Assembly (NCBI GenBank): GCA_037127255.1
Contig: JBANSL010000013.1
Location: 18,806,688-18,870,687, forward strand
From: Persicaria tinctoria
Lineage: Eukaryota; Streptophyta; Magnoliopsida; Caryophyllales; Polygonaceae
Direction of reading: 5' to 3'
Length of the DNA: 64,000 bases
A program made the position numbers and the translations under genes. Positions 1-11,575 of this stretch are shown one piece after another. The stretch's first letter is position 1, and each line of letters begins with the position of its first letter. A model generated the notes under the pieces. That model did no database searches and was not told the origin of the DNA. It saw only the letters and a program-made list of their open reading frames with translations.

Positions 1-420
1 ATCTATATAGAACAAGATGAAGACCCTTGGCTCGAAAGGCAAGATCCAACACCAATGACTATATAACCCGTTTTGACAACCCTACACAACCAAGCGGACA
101 ACTTGGAGGCACAAGGAGGGGGTCGTGGATGCTTGATAGCATCAATCCTATGACGACAATCGACACACACCATGCATGATGGATAGCACCAATCATATGA
201 CGAGAATCGACACACACCAAACATGTGGTAGCACCAACCCACCAAAGAGGTCGGATTGACACACACAAGACAAACCAAGCTAAAAACAACACATCGAAAC
301 ATATCCCACGCAGGGGAACTTGGTTCCTTCCTAGGAGAACTCTCCAAATCTGACATTTTGTCAAAAATTCAATTCTATCTATATATGATTTTATTGAATG
401 AATAAAAGTGTCTTAAATAG
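1..420 (-). repeat. Partial LTR of a CRM-like Gypsy family, inverted
   Basis: Read on the minus strand, about 1-130 resembles the distal part of the LTRs at 15590-15700 and 34800-34910: a CCCCCTCCTTG block, then AGTTGTCCGC, a GGTTGTGTA block and a TTGGTTCC-like tail. It is clearly more diverged than those two copies are from each other. The rest, to about 420, continues as LTR-like sequence on the minus strand without a clear match. The window edge cuts the element, so neither its end nor a target-site duplication is visible. The minus-strand open frame (3-356) is LTR sequence rather than a gene. Confidence 0.55.
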
Positions 421-780
421 AAAACATCATCCTAGATAAAATCAAACTACTTGGTGGCCAAGGAAATATCTTAAAGATAGATTTTCCCTTTTCCACTTTA
501 TTTATCCTAGAACATAAATATAAAAACTAATTAGATATAATATCAATTAATTGAAAAGTCAACTAATGAATATTATTCTAATTTACATTATTCCTAAATA
601 AATATAAGGATAAAATGATAAATTAAATATGAAAAGATAATTATTTTCGTCCAAAAAATGAACAGTTACAAAGATGTTGATTTTCGGCCATGTTCCCGGT
701 GAATTCTGGAAATATCTTCAACAGCAAAGTTGTAGATCTCTTCGTCCTCGTTCTAAAAAGGTATAGCAAGACCCAATCCC
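421..780. other. AT-rich spacer, no gene seen
   Basis: A/T-dominated sequence with no open frame of note, no paired repeats and no organellar or retroelement motif that I can recognise. Confidence 0.6.
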
Positions 781-906
781 ATCAATATTGACTCCGAATG
801 ACCCGTTTTACAAAGACATCGCAAAGCTGCCAAATCTGCTGAACGATTTAAAATTATTGATAAGCACCACTCGTTTTCCCTTCATCACAAGAGATATGAG
901 GGAAAT

Positions 907-1275
907 ATGGAGATGCATGATTTCTTTAACGATGGGCCGACTGAACAAGTGGCGCCCGCCGTTACTTATGCCGACATCTTAGACGAAAGTAGAGAAGGGG
1001 AAGGATGCACAATGCCCATTGACGTGGAGTCTCATGAGTCGCGATTTGAGGAACCATGTGTTTTAGCCCCTACCCCACCCGATGAAATCATTCCCAAGTC
1101 AAATACTGATGCATGCCCAATTGAAAATAAAGAAGGACGTCCTATGGATACAAGTGTGGAAGAGCCTTTTAGCCACATTTGGTTTAACTCATTCCTTCCT
1201 TCCTACTTCACAAATTGGATTTTGCCAACGGAGGAGGAATATATCAATAAGAATGGCTTCTCTGACGAGGAATGA
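907..1275 (+). pseudogene. Unrecognised acidic ORF in the Athila/Tat-type relic
   Basis: This frame of 122 codons starts with ATG at 907 and ends with TGA at 1273-1275. The same frame stays open for roughly another 40 codons. The product is acidic (many D/E) and contains a loosely repeated phrase: an E-rich stretch followed by VLAP or FVLAP (about residues 45-55, and again after the stop). It has no zinc knuckle, protease or polymerase motif. By position it may be the remains of the 3'-most coding region of the surrounding retroelement, but I do not recognise it and would not call it an expressed gene. Confidence 0.25.
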
Positions 1276-1695
1276 GATGAAAAACAAGAGCTAGTGTTTC
1301 TTGACGTAGAGTTTCATGAAATCGTGCATAAGGATCCATTTGTTTTGGCTCCTGATTCATGCGATGAGAGCAAGGTAGCGATGCTTCTTACACTTTTGTT
1401 GATTTTTGGTTAATATGTTGATCCTTGGGAGCACTACTTTTACAAACCGTCAGCGGAACTGTGTTGGTGGTACTACATACCCTCAGCGGAAAGTCAAGCT
1501 CAAACACATAATAAGTTGAATTCGCTCTTTAATTTCATATCTATAGCCTTCAAATTTTTTCATGTTTAGTGTGCACTCCTATTATGGGTGGGCACACGAG
1601 TTTGATTTGCTTTTGAGAACGTTGACAATGTCTAAATGAATCTTGAAGGCATGAAAAATAAACCATCGAGTCTTAGAAGATAAACAAGGACGCTT

Positions 1696-1713
1696 CTTGG
1701 GAGGCAACCCAAG
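1696..1713 (+). repeat. Hairpin TTGGGAGGCAACCCAA box
   Basis: CTTGGGAGGCAACCCAAG has 7-bp arms around GGCA. The GGGAGGCAACCC core is widespread just downstream of pol in plant Athila/Tat-type elements and supports the assignment of the surrounding relic. Confidence 0.6.
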
Positions 1714-1885
1714 GTAATTAAGTCTCTATTTTCACGCTTTTCAATTCCTAGTTAGTTGTTCAATATTTCAATTTCAATAAACTTTAGAGTTTCTATTCGA
1801 TGATTAATAGGCTTGTGAAAGTGTTCTGGAAAGTCTTTGTTGAGCATATTGGTGAGAGCTATGGCGGAAAAGGAACAACTAGCGC

Positions 1886-2250
1886 TCACTCAAACATTTC
1901 GCCACCGCAACATCCAAATTTCGCGGCTGTAAAATGGACAAAATCCTTACAGTAGCTTCGTATCAACTCAGTACAGGGGTGGTACCGAACCGGGAGTTTT
2001 TGCATCAAGTTGTCGCCGCGAAATCCCTTTTCACGGCCACGAAATCCACCAAACCAACCCCAGTGAAATCTTGCTTCTCGCGGTCGTGAGCTCACCTTTC
2101 GTCGCGACGAGTTCCATTTCGTCGTCGTGAAAAGCTACTTTTTCCGCCGTGAAAAGCTAATTTCACCACCGTGAAATCCTCCGGCCAACCACAACGGTAT
2201 ATCCAGTTTCACCGTCGCGATTCACCTTTTCGCCGCGGCGACCATGGCCA
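1886..2250. repeat. Array of imperfect TTTCGCCGCGAAA-type palindromes
   Basis: About ten GC-rich imperfect palindromes follow one another with irregular spacing. Examples are GTCGCCGCGAAA, TTTCACGGCCACGAAA, TTTCGTCGCGACGAG, TTTCCGCCGTGAAAA, TTTCACCACCGTGAAA and TTTTCGCCGCGGCGA. Each is flanked by TTC on the left and GAA on the right. The block sits in otherwise AT-rich relic DNA. Its pattern parallels the TCGATATCGA array of the element at 20644-28589, with a different core. Confidence 0.7.
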
Positions 2251-3621
2251 TTACAGACCCTTCTTTGTGGATTGTGGGTCAAAGTTTCTCCTCCTATCTT
2301 CTCCGACCCAACTCGATGCACTTCCTAAGCTATCCACCATCGCCACCACAAGAGTATTTAGTATGTTTTCTTTTCCTTCACCTTGTTTTTATTATTTTAT
2401 TTTTATTGTCTTTTATATTTCATTGAGAACAATGAAAGATTTAAGTGTAGGGGAGGGATTTAGTGCATTTAGTTAGATCATATTTTAATTTTTGCATTCA
2501 TTTCATGTTTAATTTTAGCATTTTAAATTTTTTATTATTCCTATATGCATTAGAAAAATCAAAGAAAAAATGAGAAAAATGTCAAAAATCCAAAAATATC
2601 ATGCATTGCACATATGTTCTTATGGCATGAACATGTAAATCATACAATTTGTTTGAATTGCTTAGCCTTATTGTTCTAAAATATTTTCTTATTGGAGCAT
2701 GATTGGTGATGTAATTAAGCATGTATGATTAAGCTAAAGTATGATTGAAATCCTACAAAACATGACCCTTATGAGATTGTTTAGCCTTATTGCATTCCTC
2801 TATAATCCTTTTGCTTAATTGTGCCATTTACTTTCCTTATGTTTCTACCTCTTGATATTGACTTCATTATCTATTGTCAAAGTCGACTCACATGTTTGTT
2901 GCTTGCAGAGTTTATGCTTTTATGTTACATATTTGGCTTTAGTTGCTTGTGAGTTTTGAGGGAAATAAGGTGGCAATGGTTGATGCACTTAGTAATCGGA
3001 TCTATGCATGACACTCATGGGTATGATTCGCGCAAAACGGTGTTAAACTATCCGCTAAGAAAGAAAGCTTGATCATTGAGTAACCGAGTTCATTCATGAC
3101 ACCCATGTTTGCAACTCGTGTAAAAGGATGTTCAAGTTGACTTTATTCAAGTAAGTTGAGGTGTTGAAAGATACCAAAGCCAATAGAAAGCAATAAAATG
3201 AAAGAAAAAAATGCAAAAGAAAAAGAATAAGAAAGCTTGGACATAGGGATGATAAAATTCACCTAGGGGCAAAAGTAAGCTAAAGAGTGAAATTCTTGAG
3301 CCAAATTGTCTATTTTTATTGTTTTCCGCAAGTGATGGCATTTCAATGGAGATTTGATTATATTGTTGTCAATTTCTATAAGCTTAGTGCATTTTGGATT
3401 GAGTTGAGAGTTGAACTTAATTGCCTAAACACATGAGAGCATGAGCGAAACACATATTTCTAGTGAGGTTGGTTGATTTATACTTCTATGCTTTGATCGC
3501 TAAATACATGCTATGATGTTTATTTACTTGATCATGTGTCCGTTTCAAATTGATGTTGCTTTTGATTAAGGCTATTGCATGGATGAGGAACTTGTAGGTA
3601 AAGGGTGGCTTTTTATTATTC

Positions 3622-3656
3622 GCTTGAGGACTAGCGAAGCTTAAGTGCGGGGGAAT
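3622..3656 (+). promoter_or_regulatory. Pre-LTR signature and polypurine tract of the relic
   Basis: GCTTGAGGACTAGCGAAGC, then TTAAGTGCGGGGGAA, matches in layout the GCTTGGGGACAAGCAAGC / TTAAGTATGGGG block directly before the 3' LTR at 27113. In reverse transcription the purine run primes plus-strand synthesis. A 3' LTR would be expected to begin at about 3655, but I cannot find its partner. Confidence 0.6.
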
Positions 3657-4435
3657 TTCATCAAGCAAACCAAATAATAAATGAACCATATATTCAAACA
3701 ATCAACTGGAGCCAGCTGCATTGAAATTTCAATATAAAAACAGAGAATTATTGAAAATTTAAAGACATTGGACACAATATGAACATTGAACAACTCCAAT
3801 ATTGAGAACCCCCAATTCAAAACCCTAATTTTCAAAGAAGACACAATGGAGACATACTTTCTTTAGTCGCTCAGTTCTCTCTCACTCACGACTCAGATAT
3901 GCTCAGTCAGAGGGCTCTGATTCGTTTAGTATCATCGGCTTGCTATTAAGATCTCCCAGTCGCCCCTGATTGTTCATTCGTCTTCTAAGTTCACCCTCGC
4001 CTACGTTGTTTGTTTGTTACTCTCAGTTTGCCCTTGCCTCAATCGCCACCATCTCCATAGATTTTAGTCACCTCTAGCCGTTCAGGACTCTAATTAACAG
4101 CCGCCTCCAGTCATTCCTCCCTTTATGCACCAGTATTGTTTGTGTGTTCGTCCCTCTCAAATTGCCCTCACCTCCATCGTTCTTTCTTCTTCTTCTTTTG
4201 TTTTTTTTTTAAATTACAAAAGTAATGGAGATGTAAGCCCGCTGTTAATTTTAACCCACCGAGGGTACAAGGCGAAATATAACAAAGCCTCAGGGGTACC
4301 ACATGAAATATGTAAATGAGTTGTATCCCCGATGAAAATTACAATACCATAAGGACACCTCGCGAAATTTATGTTCTTTTAATAGGAGTTCCCTTTTTCT
4401 CCGAGCAAGGACCCCGCACTAGATATACAACTGTG
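3657..4435. other. Possible degenerate 3' LTR, no gene
   Basis: This follows the polypurine tract and so may be a degenerate LTR. From 3870 to 4190 it is C/T-rich with many CTC, TCGCC and TTCTTC runs. From about 4250 to 4420 it contains CAGGGGTACC and ACACCTCGCGAAAT (4355-4368), an inverted counterpart of which lies at 36028-36150. No coding region is convincing. Confidence 0.4.
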
Positions 4436-4698
4436 TTATGTATTTTTACAATATGGAAATGATGAGTGTGCCTCTTTGCCTAGAGCTGCTGCCAATGATT
4501 TTCCTGATGTGAATAAATCCTCTCAAGTGATTATGAAGTTCTGGCCGAGGAGCCTATTGTGATCGCAACTGAGCAAGTAGCAACCCCGGATGATGAAGTT
4601 CAAGCCAGGGAGCCTGTTGCGATTTTGTAACTAACTCAGCTCATGTTTTGAGTAAAAATTCTTTCGGCCAACATAGGTAATCAGGTACTTCATATCCA

Positions 4699-7560
4699 TT
4701 GTCTCATTATGTTTCGTGTGATCAATTTTCTCCTCGGCATCATTGCTTCCTTACAACTAATCCAACTATTACCGATACATTTGAACCTACCTCATTTGTT
4801 GAGGGTATGAAGTATAAGTGTTGGGGAGAAGCTATGCAACTTAAGACTAATGCTCTTGAGAATAATAGGACTTGGACTTTACCAAGTTGCCTGACGGAGG
4901 GAAAGTCGTTGATTTCCCTTATCAAAATAATTCTCAAACAAACAAACTAGTATAGGATGTAAGTAAGGGGTCGATCCCACAGAGAAATAAGAATTTCCGA
5001 GAATTGTGTAATTATTAATTGAAAGGGAAAAATATGGGAAAGAAGTAAATAAAAGACCTAATCTAAACAAAAGCAAGTGATAGTTAAAAGAGATGTTTCC
5101 ATCCACAAATTTTCAATATTGGTTGGCATGATTGGTCGTCGAATCCAATTGAAGTGTTCTCTACGAATTCCTCCCATCTTAGTTTGAATAGATTAAAGCA
5201 CAAATAACACAATTAATCCCTTACACCTTTATGTAATCCTTGCACGGACAAAGATTTAACATAAAGATAGCACAAGTTTCTAAGAATCTAGGCATATGAA
5301 TAACAACAAGTATGCAAGGTAACCGATGTTTAAGACATATGTAGAAATCCCTACTTAGTCATGATCAAACGAAGGTTCTCACAATCCTAAACATGCTACT
5401 ACGGAATCCATTCAATGATGAAAGAACAAATACCTAGCAAGATGCTATCATGGTAGTTAATCACAATAATATCATCAATAATCAATCACAAGGGAGATCG
5501 AAAGATATTAAAGAGAGAATCAATACTTCATCAGAAACTCACAAACAAACAACCATTTCTCGAAAGTGTAGATGAAAACAACGAAGAATTAGCCAAGCAT
5601 GGCTTACCTAAATCCCTTCTCTTGAATGGAAAACAAAACAAAAGATAAAGTGTTAGATACTTCTCCAAACGGCTGATAAAAACCCAATATAAAGCCTAAA
5701 GGGGTCGGCAAAACCCTAGATTAGAGTTTCCATAAAAGATAGAAATTGGGCCGCTCATACAGATCCTGATCTGAAGAGACAGCGGGCACCGCCTAAACCA
5801 CGGCGGGCGCCGCCTGGACAGCTTCGCAAACTGAACTTGTTACGCACTTTCTGGAGTCGCCGTTCGTTCGATTGACGCATATGAATATGCGTTGGAAAGC
5901 TCTTTTCAAGGAATACAACTCTCATGAAGAACTCAGAAGCTGAATCCAACTTCTTATAACCTTAAAGAGACGATTTCTCCATGTGCTCCATTTCCGCTCA
6001 TGTTCTTGTGCTCCTTAGCTTCCCAAATCGCCTTCTAATCCTTCCTTAGCTTGTTCCTTGCTCTTTTGACATCCTCTTTGGTCTCTTCCCAAGCTCCTCA
6101 CCATGTCGGCACTATGAATCTGCATAAAACCAATAAAATAGCGTAGTTTTCGATCTTTACCAATAAAAGAGCATAATACGCAATTAACTCTAAAACATAA
6201 CCAAACACCTATGAAACACAACTAAAACTACTCTATAACACCTATCAAAATATGCCTTATCATTGCCTCCCGGGAAAAAGACTCTCGGTTGCAAATGAGT
6301 ATATAAAATCAAGTATCATTCGAATGGTTCCGTGGAGCGATATAAAGCTAGATTTTGGTGATTCAATGAAATCGATAGATTGAGGGGGTAGACTATTCAG
6401 AAACTTTTGCACCCATGGCGAAAATGGTGATGGTGCGAACTATTTTGGTAGTAGCTTCGTCGTCCAAGCCATGGGAGTTGCATCAAATGGACGTGCACAA
6501 CGCCTTTCTTCATGGTGACTTGAAAGAAGACATTTATATGAAATTACCTCCTAGCTTTCGTCCATCTCGTTCAGACTTGATCTGCAAGCACCACAAGTCA
6601 TTTCATGGCTTCCGCTTAGCTCCGCGATGTTGGTTCGCAAAGCTTTCTCACTCTCTCAAACCTTATGAGTTTCGTCAAGCTAGCCATGATTATTCATTAT
6701 TCACTTATGTCGCTGGATTAGTGCATCTTCATGTATTGGTTTACATTGACGACCTTATCATCGTAAAAAATGATAGTGTTGCAGTTCATCGCTTTAAGAT
6801 CTATTTGAGTGATCGGTTTCATATGAAAGACTTGGTATTTTTGAAATATTTTTTGGTAGCTGAAGTAGCTCACAACTCAACAGAAATCTATTTGTGCCAA
6901 CGTAAATTCATGTTATACATTATTCAAGAGACTGGTTTGCTTGGGGCAACCTGCAGATTTCCCCATGGATCCACACCACCAATTGGCCTTGTCTAGATCT
7001 CTGAAATTGAATGATCCCAAGTCCTATCGTTGTCTGGTGGGTAGGTTGATTTACTTGTGCTTTACTCGCCATGAGCTCTATTACTCAATTCACATTTTTT
7101 CTCAATTTATGCAAGAACCCACCCTTGATCACTAGCAAGCAGCTTTGTGGGTGGTGCGTTAGTGGAAAGGTTGTCCTAGCCAAGGGATTTTGCTCTGGTC
7201 ATACACTGCTTTTCAGCTCCATGGTTGGTGTGATTCTGATTGGGCTCGGTGTCCCTTGACGCGTCGATCACTTTCAGGCCAGCTTGTGTTCCTTGGTAGC
7301 TCCTGATTTCTTGGCGGACAAAGAAACAACAAGTTGTTTACCGTTCCTAAGCCTAGGCGGAATATCTTTACATGGCCACTATCACTTGTGAATCGAAATT
7401 GCTCAAAGGGGTGTTGTCTAATCTGCTTGTCTCACACTCGCATCCTGCTCGACTATTTTGTGATAGCCAATCTGATCATTACGTCGTTGTAAAAAACACA
7501 TCTTTTCACCTTCGAATACCTTTCTACAATCCAATGAATTGGACCTGTTCAAGATAGCCT
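4699..7560 (+). pseudogene. Copia pol pseudogene: reverse transcriptase and RNase H fragments
   Basis: Before the insertion the frame reads an AMQLKTNALENNRTW phrase, the usual start of the Copia reverse transcriptase domain. After it come LPPGKKTLGCK, then a clean stretch (6415-6996) with ETFAPMAK upstream, QMDVHNAFLHGDL, and YIDDLIIVKN, in which the catalytic YVDD is YIDD. Downstream, from about 7020 to 7560, the RNase H portion is only recoverable by changing frames. There is an in-frame stop right after LGCK, another stop after the DLIIVKN block, and many frameshifts. It is not functional. Confidence 0.85.
4892..6262. mobile_element. Solo LTR inserted in the Copia relic
   Basis: The 1371-bp insert begins TGACGGAGGG and ends GCCTTATCA, and is flanked by the 5-bp duplication TTGCC (4887-4891 and 6263-6267). 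Removing it plus one TTGCC restores the Copia reverse-transcriptase reading around KLP/PGKK apart from one frame slip. It has TG...CA ends on either strand and no internal region, so it is a solo LTR left by LTR-LTR recombination. Sequence such as GGTCGATCCCACAGAGAA near its left end and a GCGTTGGAAAGCTC block near 5890 recall Athila/Tat-type LTRs, but the family is not certain and neither is its orientation. Confidence 0.8.
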
Positions 7561-7665
7561 TGTGAAATAAGTGCACACATGGCATCTGGACTGCACACGT
7601 TCGCGTCTCCTATTGCGCCAACACTTCAACTCTACCTTAGCAGTTGTAGAATTTTGTAGAGGGGA

Positions 7666-8805
7666 AGACGAAATTACTGTTTAGGGCAAACATGATGAAT
7701 AATTTTTACAAAAAAAAAGATTTTGAAAGAAAACCAAAAATTGTAGTTTAATAAAAATATATCGGGTACAATCGTCAACCCTAAATTCTCCTTTTGAATC
7801 ATTTTATCTTTTGAACTACGGGGTGATTTGATTCCTTTCAAAAGGGTAGGTATGACACTCGATACCAAGTCAAAGCTCGCCGGCTTCAATAGCCAAATTC
7901 AAATTAAATCGGTTCGTTTAGAAATACGATGACTTGATTCCACCAAATAAGTGGATATGTAGCAAACTCAGTGTAAATCAAATTCTCATTTGAGTCCGGT
8001 CACACCCAAAAATCAAACTTTTCATCAAAGCCAAAGTGTTTATTCTAACTCGATACAAAACTTTCTCTCATCGAGTTCAGTCATGACAAAAATCAAAATC
8101 AAATTCACCATCCCCAAATTGACCTCTAAGTCAAATCTCAAAACAAAGCAAATCAAACTTCACTTCAAAGTCAAATCGTTTTATATGCAAATGATAGACA
8201 TGTTACTTGATTTACCCTTTCGAGAACATGGACTCGGGTTACCCAGGTGGAGACGGTGGAGTGTTATTAGAGCTACCTTTCGAGAATGCGAGCTTGAACT
8301 TCATCCTATGATGCATATATACAAGAAAACTAAACTAAACCAAACAAAACACAAAATCCAAACTCACTCTGACCTACGTAAGACTTGATTCTCTTCCAAG
8401 AGATACGTAGGCAATCCGTTAAAATTCGAGTGCATCCCAAATCACTAAAACCACTCAAATTTTTGTAGCGATATGACTTCGAATCAAGAGGATAAACAAA
8501 AGGAGATGAACTCAAATTTTAAAATTAAATAAAATATATTTTACAATTATTTGTACGTTTTTATTCAAGAAAGAGTATGCCAAGCCAAATCGGGTACCAC
8601 TTATCTTGAATGATTTTGTTCCTAAGGTGTTGGTGAAAGATGATTCTTCAAAAGATGAGTTCTTGAAAGACATTGAAATTGCTCAATGTTGTATGATCTC
8701 ATGGACCGATGACTAGTGTAAAGAAGAAGTAAGATTGAGCTGATAAGATTACTCTTCACTCCAAGCATCAACTGCTCTCCTCAAAAGAAAAGCAGAGAGT
8801 AGAGG
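7666..8805. other. Unassigned sequence, no gene
   Basis: Mostly A-rich sequence with recurrent CAAATCA and TCAAATC words. Short open frames here (for example 7990-8388) have low-complexity K/Q/T-rich products and no recognisable domain. A brief stretch near 8600-8700 reads like coding sequence but is too short to name. Confidence 0.5.
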
Positions 8806-8990
8806 TGGCAATTCAGTTGTTCGGATTGGGTTCGGGTATACCCATTCGGGTTCGGTCATATGTCGGGTATATTGTATTTTCGTTCGGGTTCGGGTCGAGT
8901 CGGGTCAGTTTTCTGGTCCGGTAAGTTCGGGTCAAATGGATTTCGGGTTCGGGTTGGGTCAAGTCGGGTCACATTAAGTTTATTATAAAA
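8806..8990 (+). repeat. Degenerate GGGTTC/CGGGT simple-sequence block
   Basis: It starts GAGGTGGCAATTC and then runs through many TTCGGGT, GGGTCGGG and CGGGTTCGGG words to about 8985. The same composition on the opposite strand fills the hAT-type element at 45689-46165. The GAGGTGGCAA start suggests a relic of that kind of element, but no right end or target duplication is visible. Confidence 0.5.
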
Positions 8991-9100
8991 TGATGATTAT
9001 TTTTTGTTAATCTTAATTATTGACTATTAAACTTCATTTATTTAGTATATATAGTCCCCTCCCCCCTCTATATCTGCCTCTCTCTCGTAACCCCCAGACC

Positions 9101-9284
9101 CTAGTGAGGATCCCCTACTCCACCACATGCTCCACTTCCTACAACACAAAAATATTTTGACATTTATTTAATCTTAAAAAATTTTAAAAATTATATTTAT
9201 ATTACTAACATCTGTTTTTATATATTTATAAAAATTTAATTTTTAAAAAGTGGAGCATGTGGTGGAGTAGGGGATCCTCACTGG
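9101..9284. mobile_element. Fold-back MITE, 184 bp
   Basis: The two ends are nearly perfect 38-bp inverted repeats (9101-9138 and 9247-9284), reading AGTGAGGATCCCCTACTCC inward from each side, around an AT-rich core of about 110 bp. There is no coding capacity. No clear target-site duplication is seen, so the superfamily is open. Confidence 0.8.
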
Positions 9285-9286
9285 AT

Positions 9287-9740
9287 AAACAATGACTTTA
9301 CCCTACATTGACTAAATCTTAAAATACTTTTAAATCTTGTCTATTCTTCGATTTTTTTTGGCTAATCCAAAAAAAAAAAATCATTTTATATAGATATAGA
9401 TAGATAATACTCCATTCGTCTTGAAATTTAGGTCTTTATTGTTGTATCAAAATAGATGTCATTCTATTCACGCACGTTTCTTTAGAATGATAAAAAATTA
9501 TAGAAAATATTCATTTTTTATAAATTTTTTAAACAAGTTTGTACTTATTAATAATAATTACAAAATTGTTAAAAAATTATAGAAAATAGATGTCATTCTA
9601 TTCACGAAATTTTTAAACAAGTTTGTTAGAAAAAAAATTAAAAAAAAAAAATATATATATAAAGATTAGGATATTATGACAATACATAAAAGGACAAGAA
9701 ATGCTAAAATAAAATTCAAGAGCAAAAGTGGTTGGTAGTC
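9287..9740. other. AT-rich region with a Stowaway-like relic
   Basis: Very AT-rich. From about 9410 it reads ACTCCATTCGTC, then CACGCACGTTTCTTTAGAATG and ATAAAAAATTATAGAAAAT, the layout of the left half of Stowaway-like elements (compare 47567-47785). The last part (9721-9740) is the 3' flank of the F-box gene on the minus strand. Confidence 0.5.
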
Positions 9741-11575
9741 TCATATTTGTGCACCCATCTTGCCATTCCTTTGTTTACCCAGCATAATCTCCTCCAAGGT
9801 CAAGTAGTAACCACGATCCTCCATTCTAACAAGAGCCCGGTATAGCCATCTTTTTGAAGGGCGAACTTCCTTTTTGTGGATATCGCGTATACGAAGACCT
9901 TTGGCAACAACTTTACGCTGTCAAGAAATAACAAGGTTTACGCTCTCTAATTACAAAGTTACTTTTAAAAATTACACCTCTACTTGACAAGGAGTGTACA
10001 TGGTTGCTTATGAAAAGAACTTACCGGCACTTTGAGGTACTTGATGGCGTAAAGCATGCCTCTCATATTCATGACTAGATCGGCACTTCTATGGAAGCTA
10101 AACCGCACAACGTCGATTAAACCAAAGCGGTAACCGGCCATTACATCAAGGGACTTCTCTGCCACACTAAACATATGTAAATGCCTTCTGAGGTAAGATC
10201 GCTTCCAGTCCTGTAGGTAGTACAAGAACAATGCATTGACAACTCTCACATTAGGTATTGACAAATCAATTCTAAAACAACATACTTTACAATTATCTCA
10301 AAAAATATACTGTACTTGCGAGTGAAGCTACCCGAAGTCACTACCTAATCTACACCAAAACAACTCCTTCCGCTCAAGGAAAAGGTTTTTTCTTTTTATG
10401 GGGAATGAAGTGCCATATTGTAATTCGGAAGGCTTGTATCCAAGTCCAACCCTAACTCTCTGCTTTACTTTTTCATCTCAATTTAAGGTTATGGAAGGTA
10501 CCATGAAAACCTCGTGCTGTCCTACATCACCCCGTAATTCAATTTGAACTAGGATTTGATGCTAGTTATGAAAACCCTAATTTGTTTCTAAAATCCAATC
10601 TCTCAACCTGAATTGCAAGGCGCCTGAATACGTACCAAACAAGCTCACAATCAACCCTCATTATTGGAACTACTACATCTTCACCAGCATACAACAGCAA
10701 TACTACTAACTACTGCAGTAACACCAGCCCACAAGGTCTACAAGGAAACCACCTCTCCTACAGCTGATACAATTTAGGACAACTCCAATGATCTCTCCAA
10801 CTAGATTGTTTAGACCTGTCGATTGGCTATCTGTAAATCAGTCCTATATAAAGGATATTCAGAACTATACAATCCCAAGTCCAATTAGTTGGTATAATCT
10901 GTTACTCCAACACAATGAGAAATATACAAATCCCAAAGAGTATTCAGAAAGCAATATCCCCTAAATCAATATCTTTTTCACCTGCATTCTGGGATTCTTA
11001 ACATTTTGATTAGACCAAATACTACAAAAGATTGACAAGCGCTAAGGCCAAAATTCACCCAAATGGTTGTACACAGATTTAGAATTGAAGGGTGTACGCA
11101 CTGAAATTCTGAAAATGTCCGAGCTTATGTTATGAATTGAACCAAGTGTTATTATAAAGACAAGGAATTTAAACGTTTTAAATACAGGAAAATACCTCTG
11201 CCGGTGTTGGGTCCCAACATTTTGCAAGCCAAGAAGACAAATAAATTCGATCGGAAATCGGGAGCTTGAAGACAGAAGGCCACCTCTTCCTGAAGAGTGT
11301 ACTCCAGACGGAATCCGATCCGCATAACTCCCTCCAGTACCTACTGCATCTTCCCAGCGCACAAACATCTCGAACCTTCAAATCACAAACACTTGCATCA
11401 TCAGATATCAAAATAAAAACAAGCTTTTGTGATTCAAAACTAGAAAATCGATTGAGGAAGAGGCAGGGAGAGATACCCGAAGAAAAGATACGACTTTTAG
11501 ATGGATATCGAGAGGGAGACGACTTAACAGAGAGCAGGGGATGGCGGCGATACATAACTCATCTTCAGTACCCAT
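9741..11575 (-). CDS. F-box protein, four exons, 213 aa
   Basis: Minus-strand exons are 11575-11477, 11375-11196, 10210-10025 and 9917-9741, joined by GT-AG introns of 101, 985 and 107 bp. All splices fall between codons, giving 214 codons with a TGA stop at 9743-9741. Residues about 17-60 match the F-box fold: LSRLPLDIHLKVVSFL, then VRDVCALGRCSRYWRELC and VWSTLFRKRWP. The domain would bind SKP1 in an SCF ubiquitin ligase. The C-terminal part starts DWKRSYLRRH, a pattern common after plant F-boxes, and ends in a basic tail. I see no kelch or leucine-rich repeats. I chose ATG 11575 because no upstream in-frame ATG is visible. The first donor (GTATCT) is weaker than the others. The target substrate is unknown. 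Confidence 0.75.

Larger units (their letters stand above)
781..3656 (+). mobile_element. Decayed 3' half of an Athila/Tat-type Gypsy element
   Basis: Several hallmarks of the 3' non-coding half of plant Athila/Tat elements occur in order: the TTGGGAGGCAACCC box (around 1698), low-complexity AAAATCCAAAAATATC-type sequence (about 2580), a conserved block at 3091-3118 shared with the Athila-like element at 26645-26672, and the pre-LTR signature CTTGAGGACTAGCGAAGC followed by a purine-rich GCGGGGGAA tract at 3625-3654. No reverse transcriptase or integrase is present. No partner LTR was found, so the element is a truncated relic. Lineage assignment rests on motif memory, not alignment. Confidence 0.55.
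4436..7665 (+). mobile_element. Copia relic (pol region), split by a solo LTR
   Basis: A decayed Copia element is interrupted by the LTR at 4892-6262. Pieces of the region before reverse transcriptase lie at 4699-4886, most of reverse transcriptase at 6268-6990, and a frameshifted RNase H at 7250-7560. Coding similarity fades by about 7560. A purine-rich TAGAGGGGAAG at about 7656 could be the old polypurine tract. No LTR pair is recognisable, so the ends are approximate. Confidence 0.75.
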
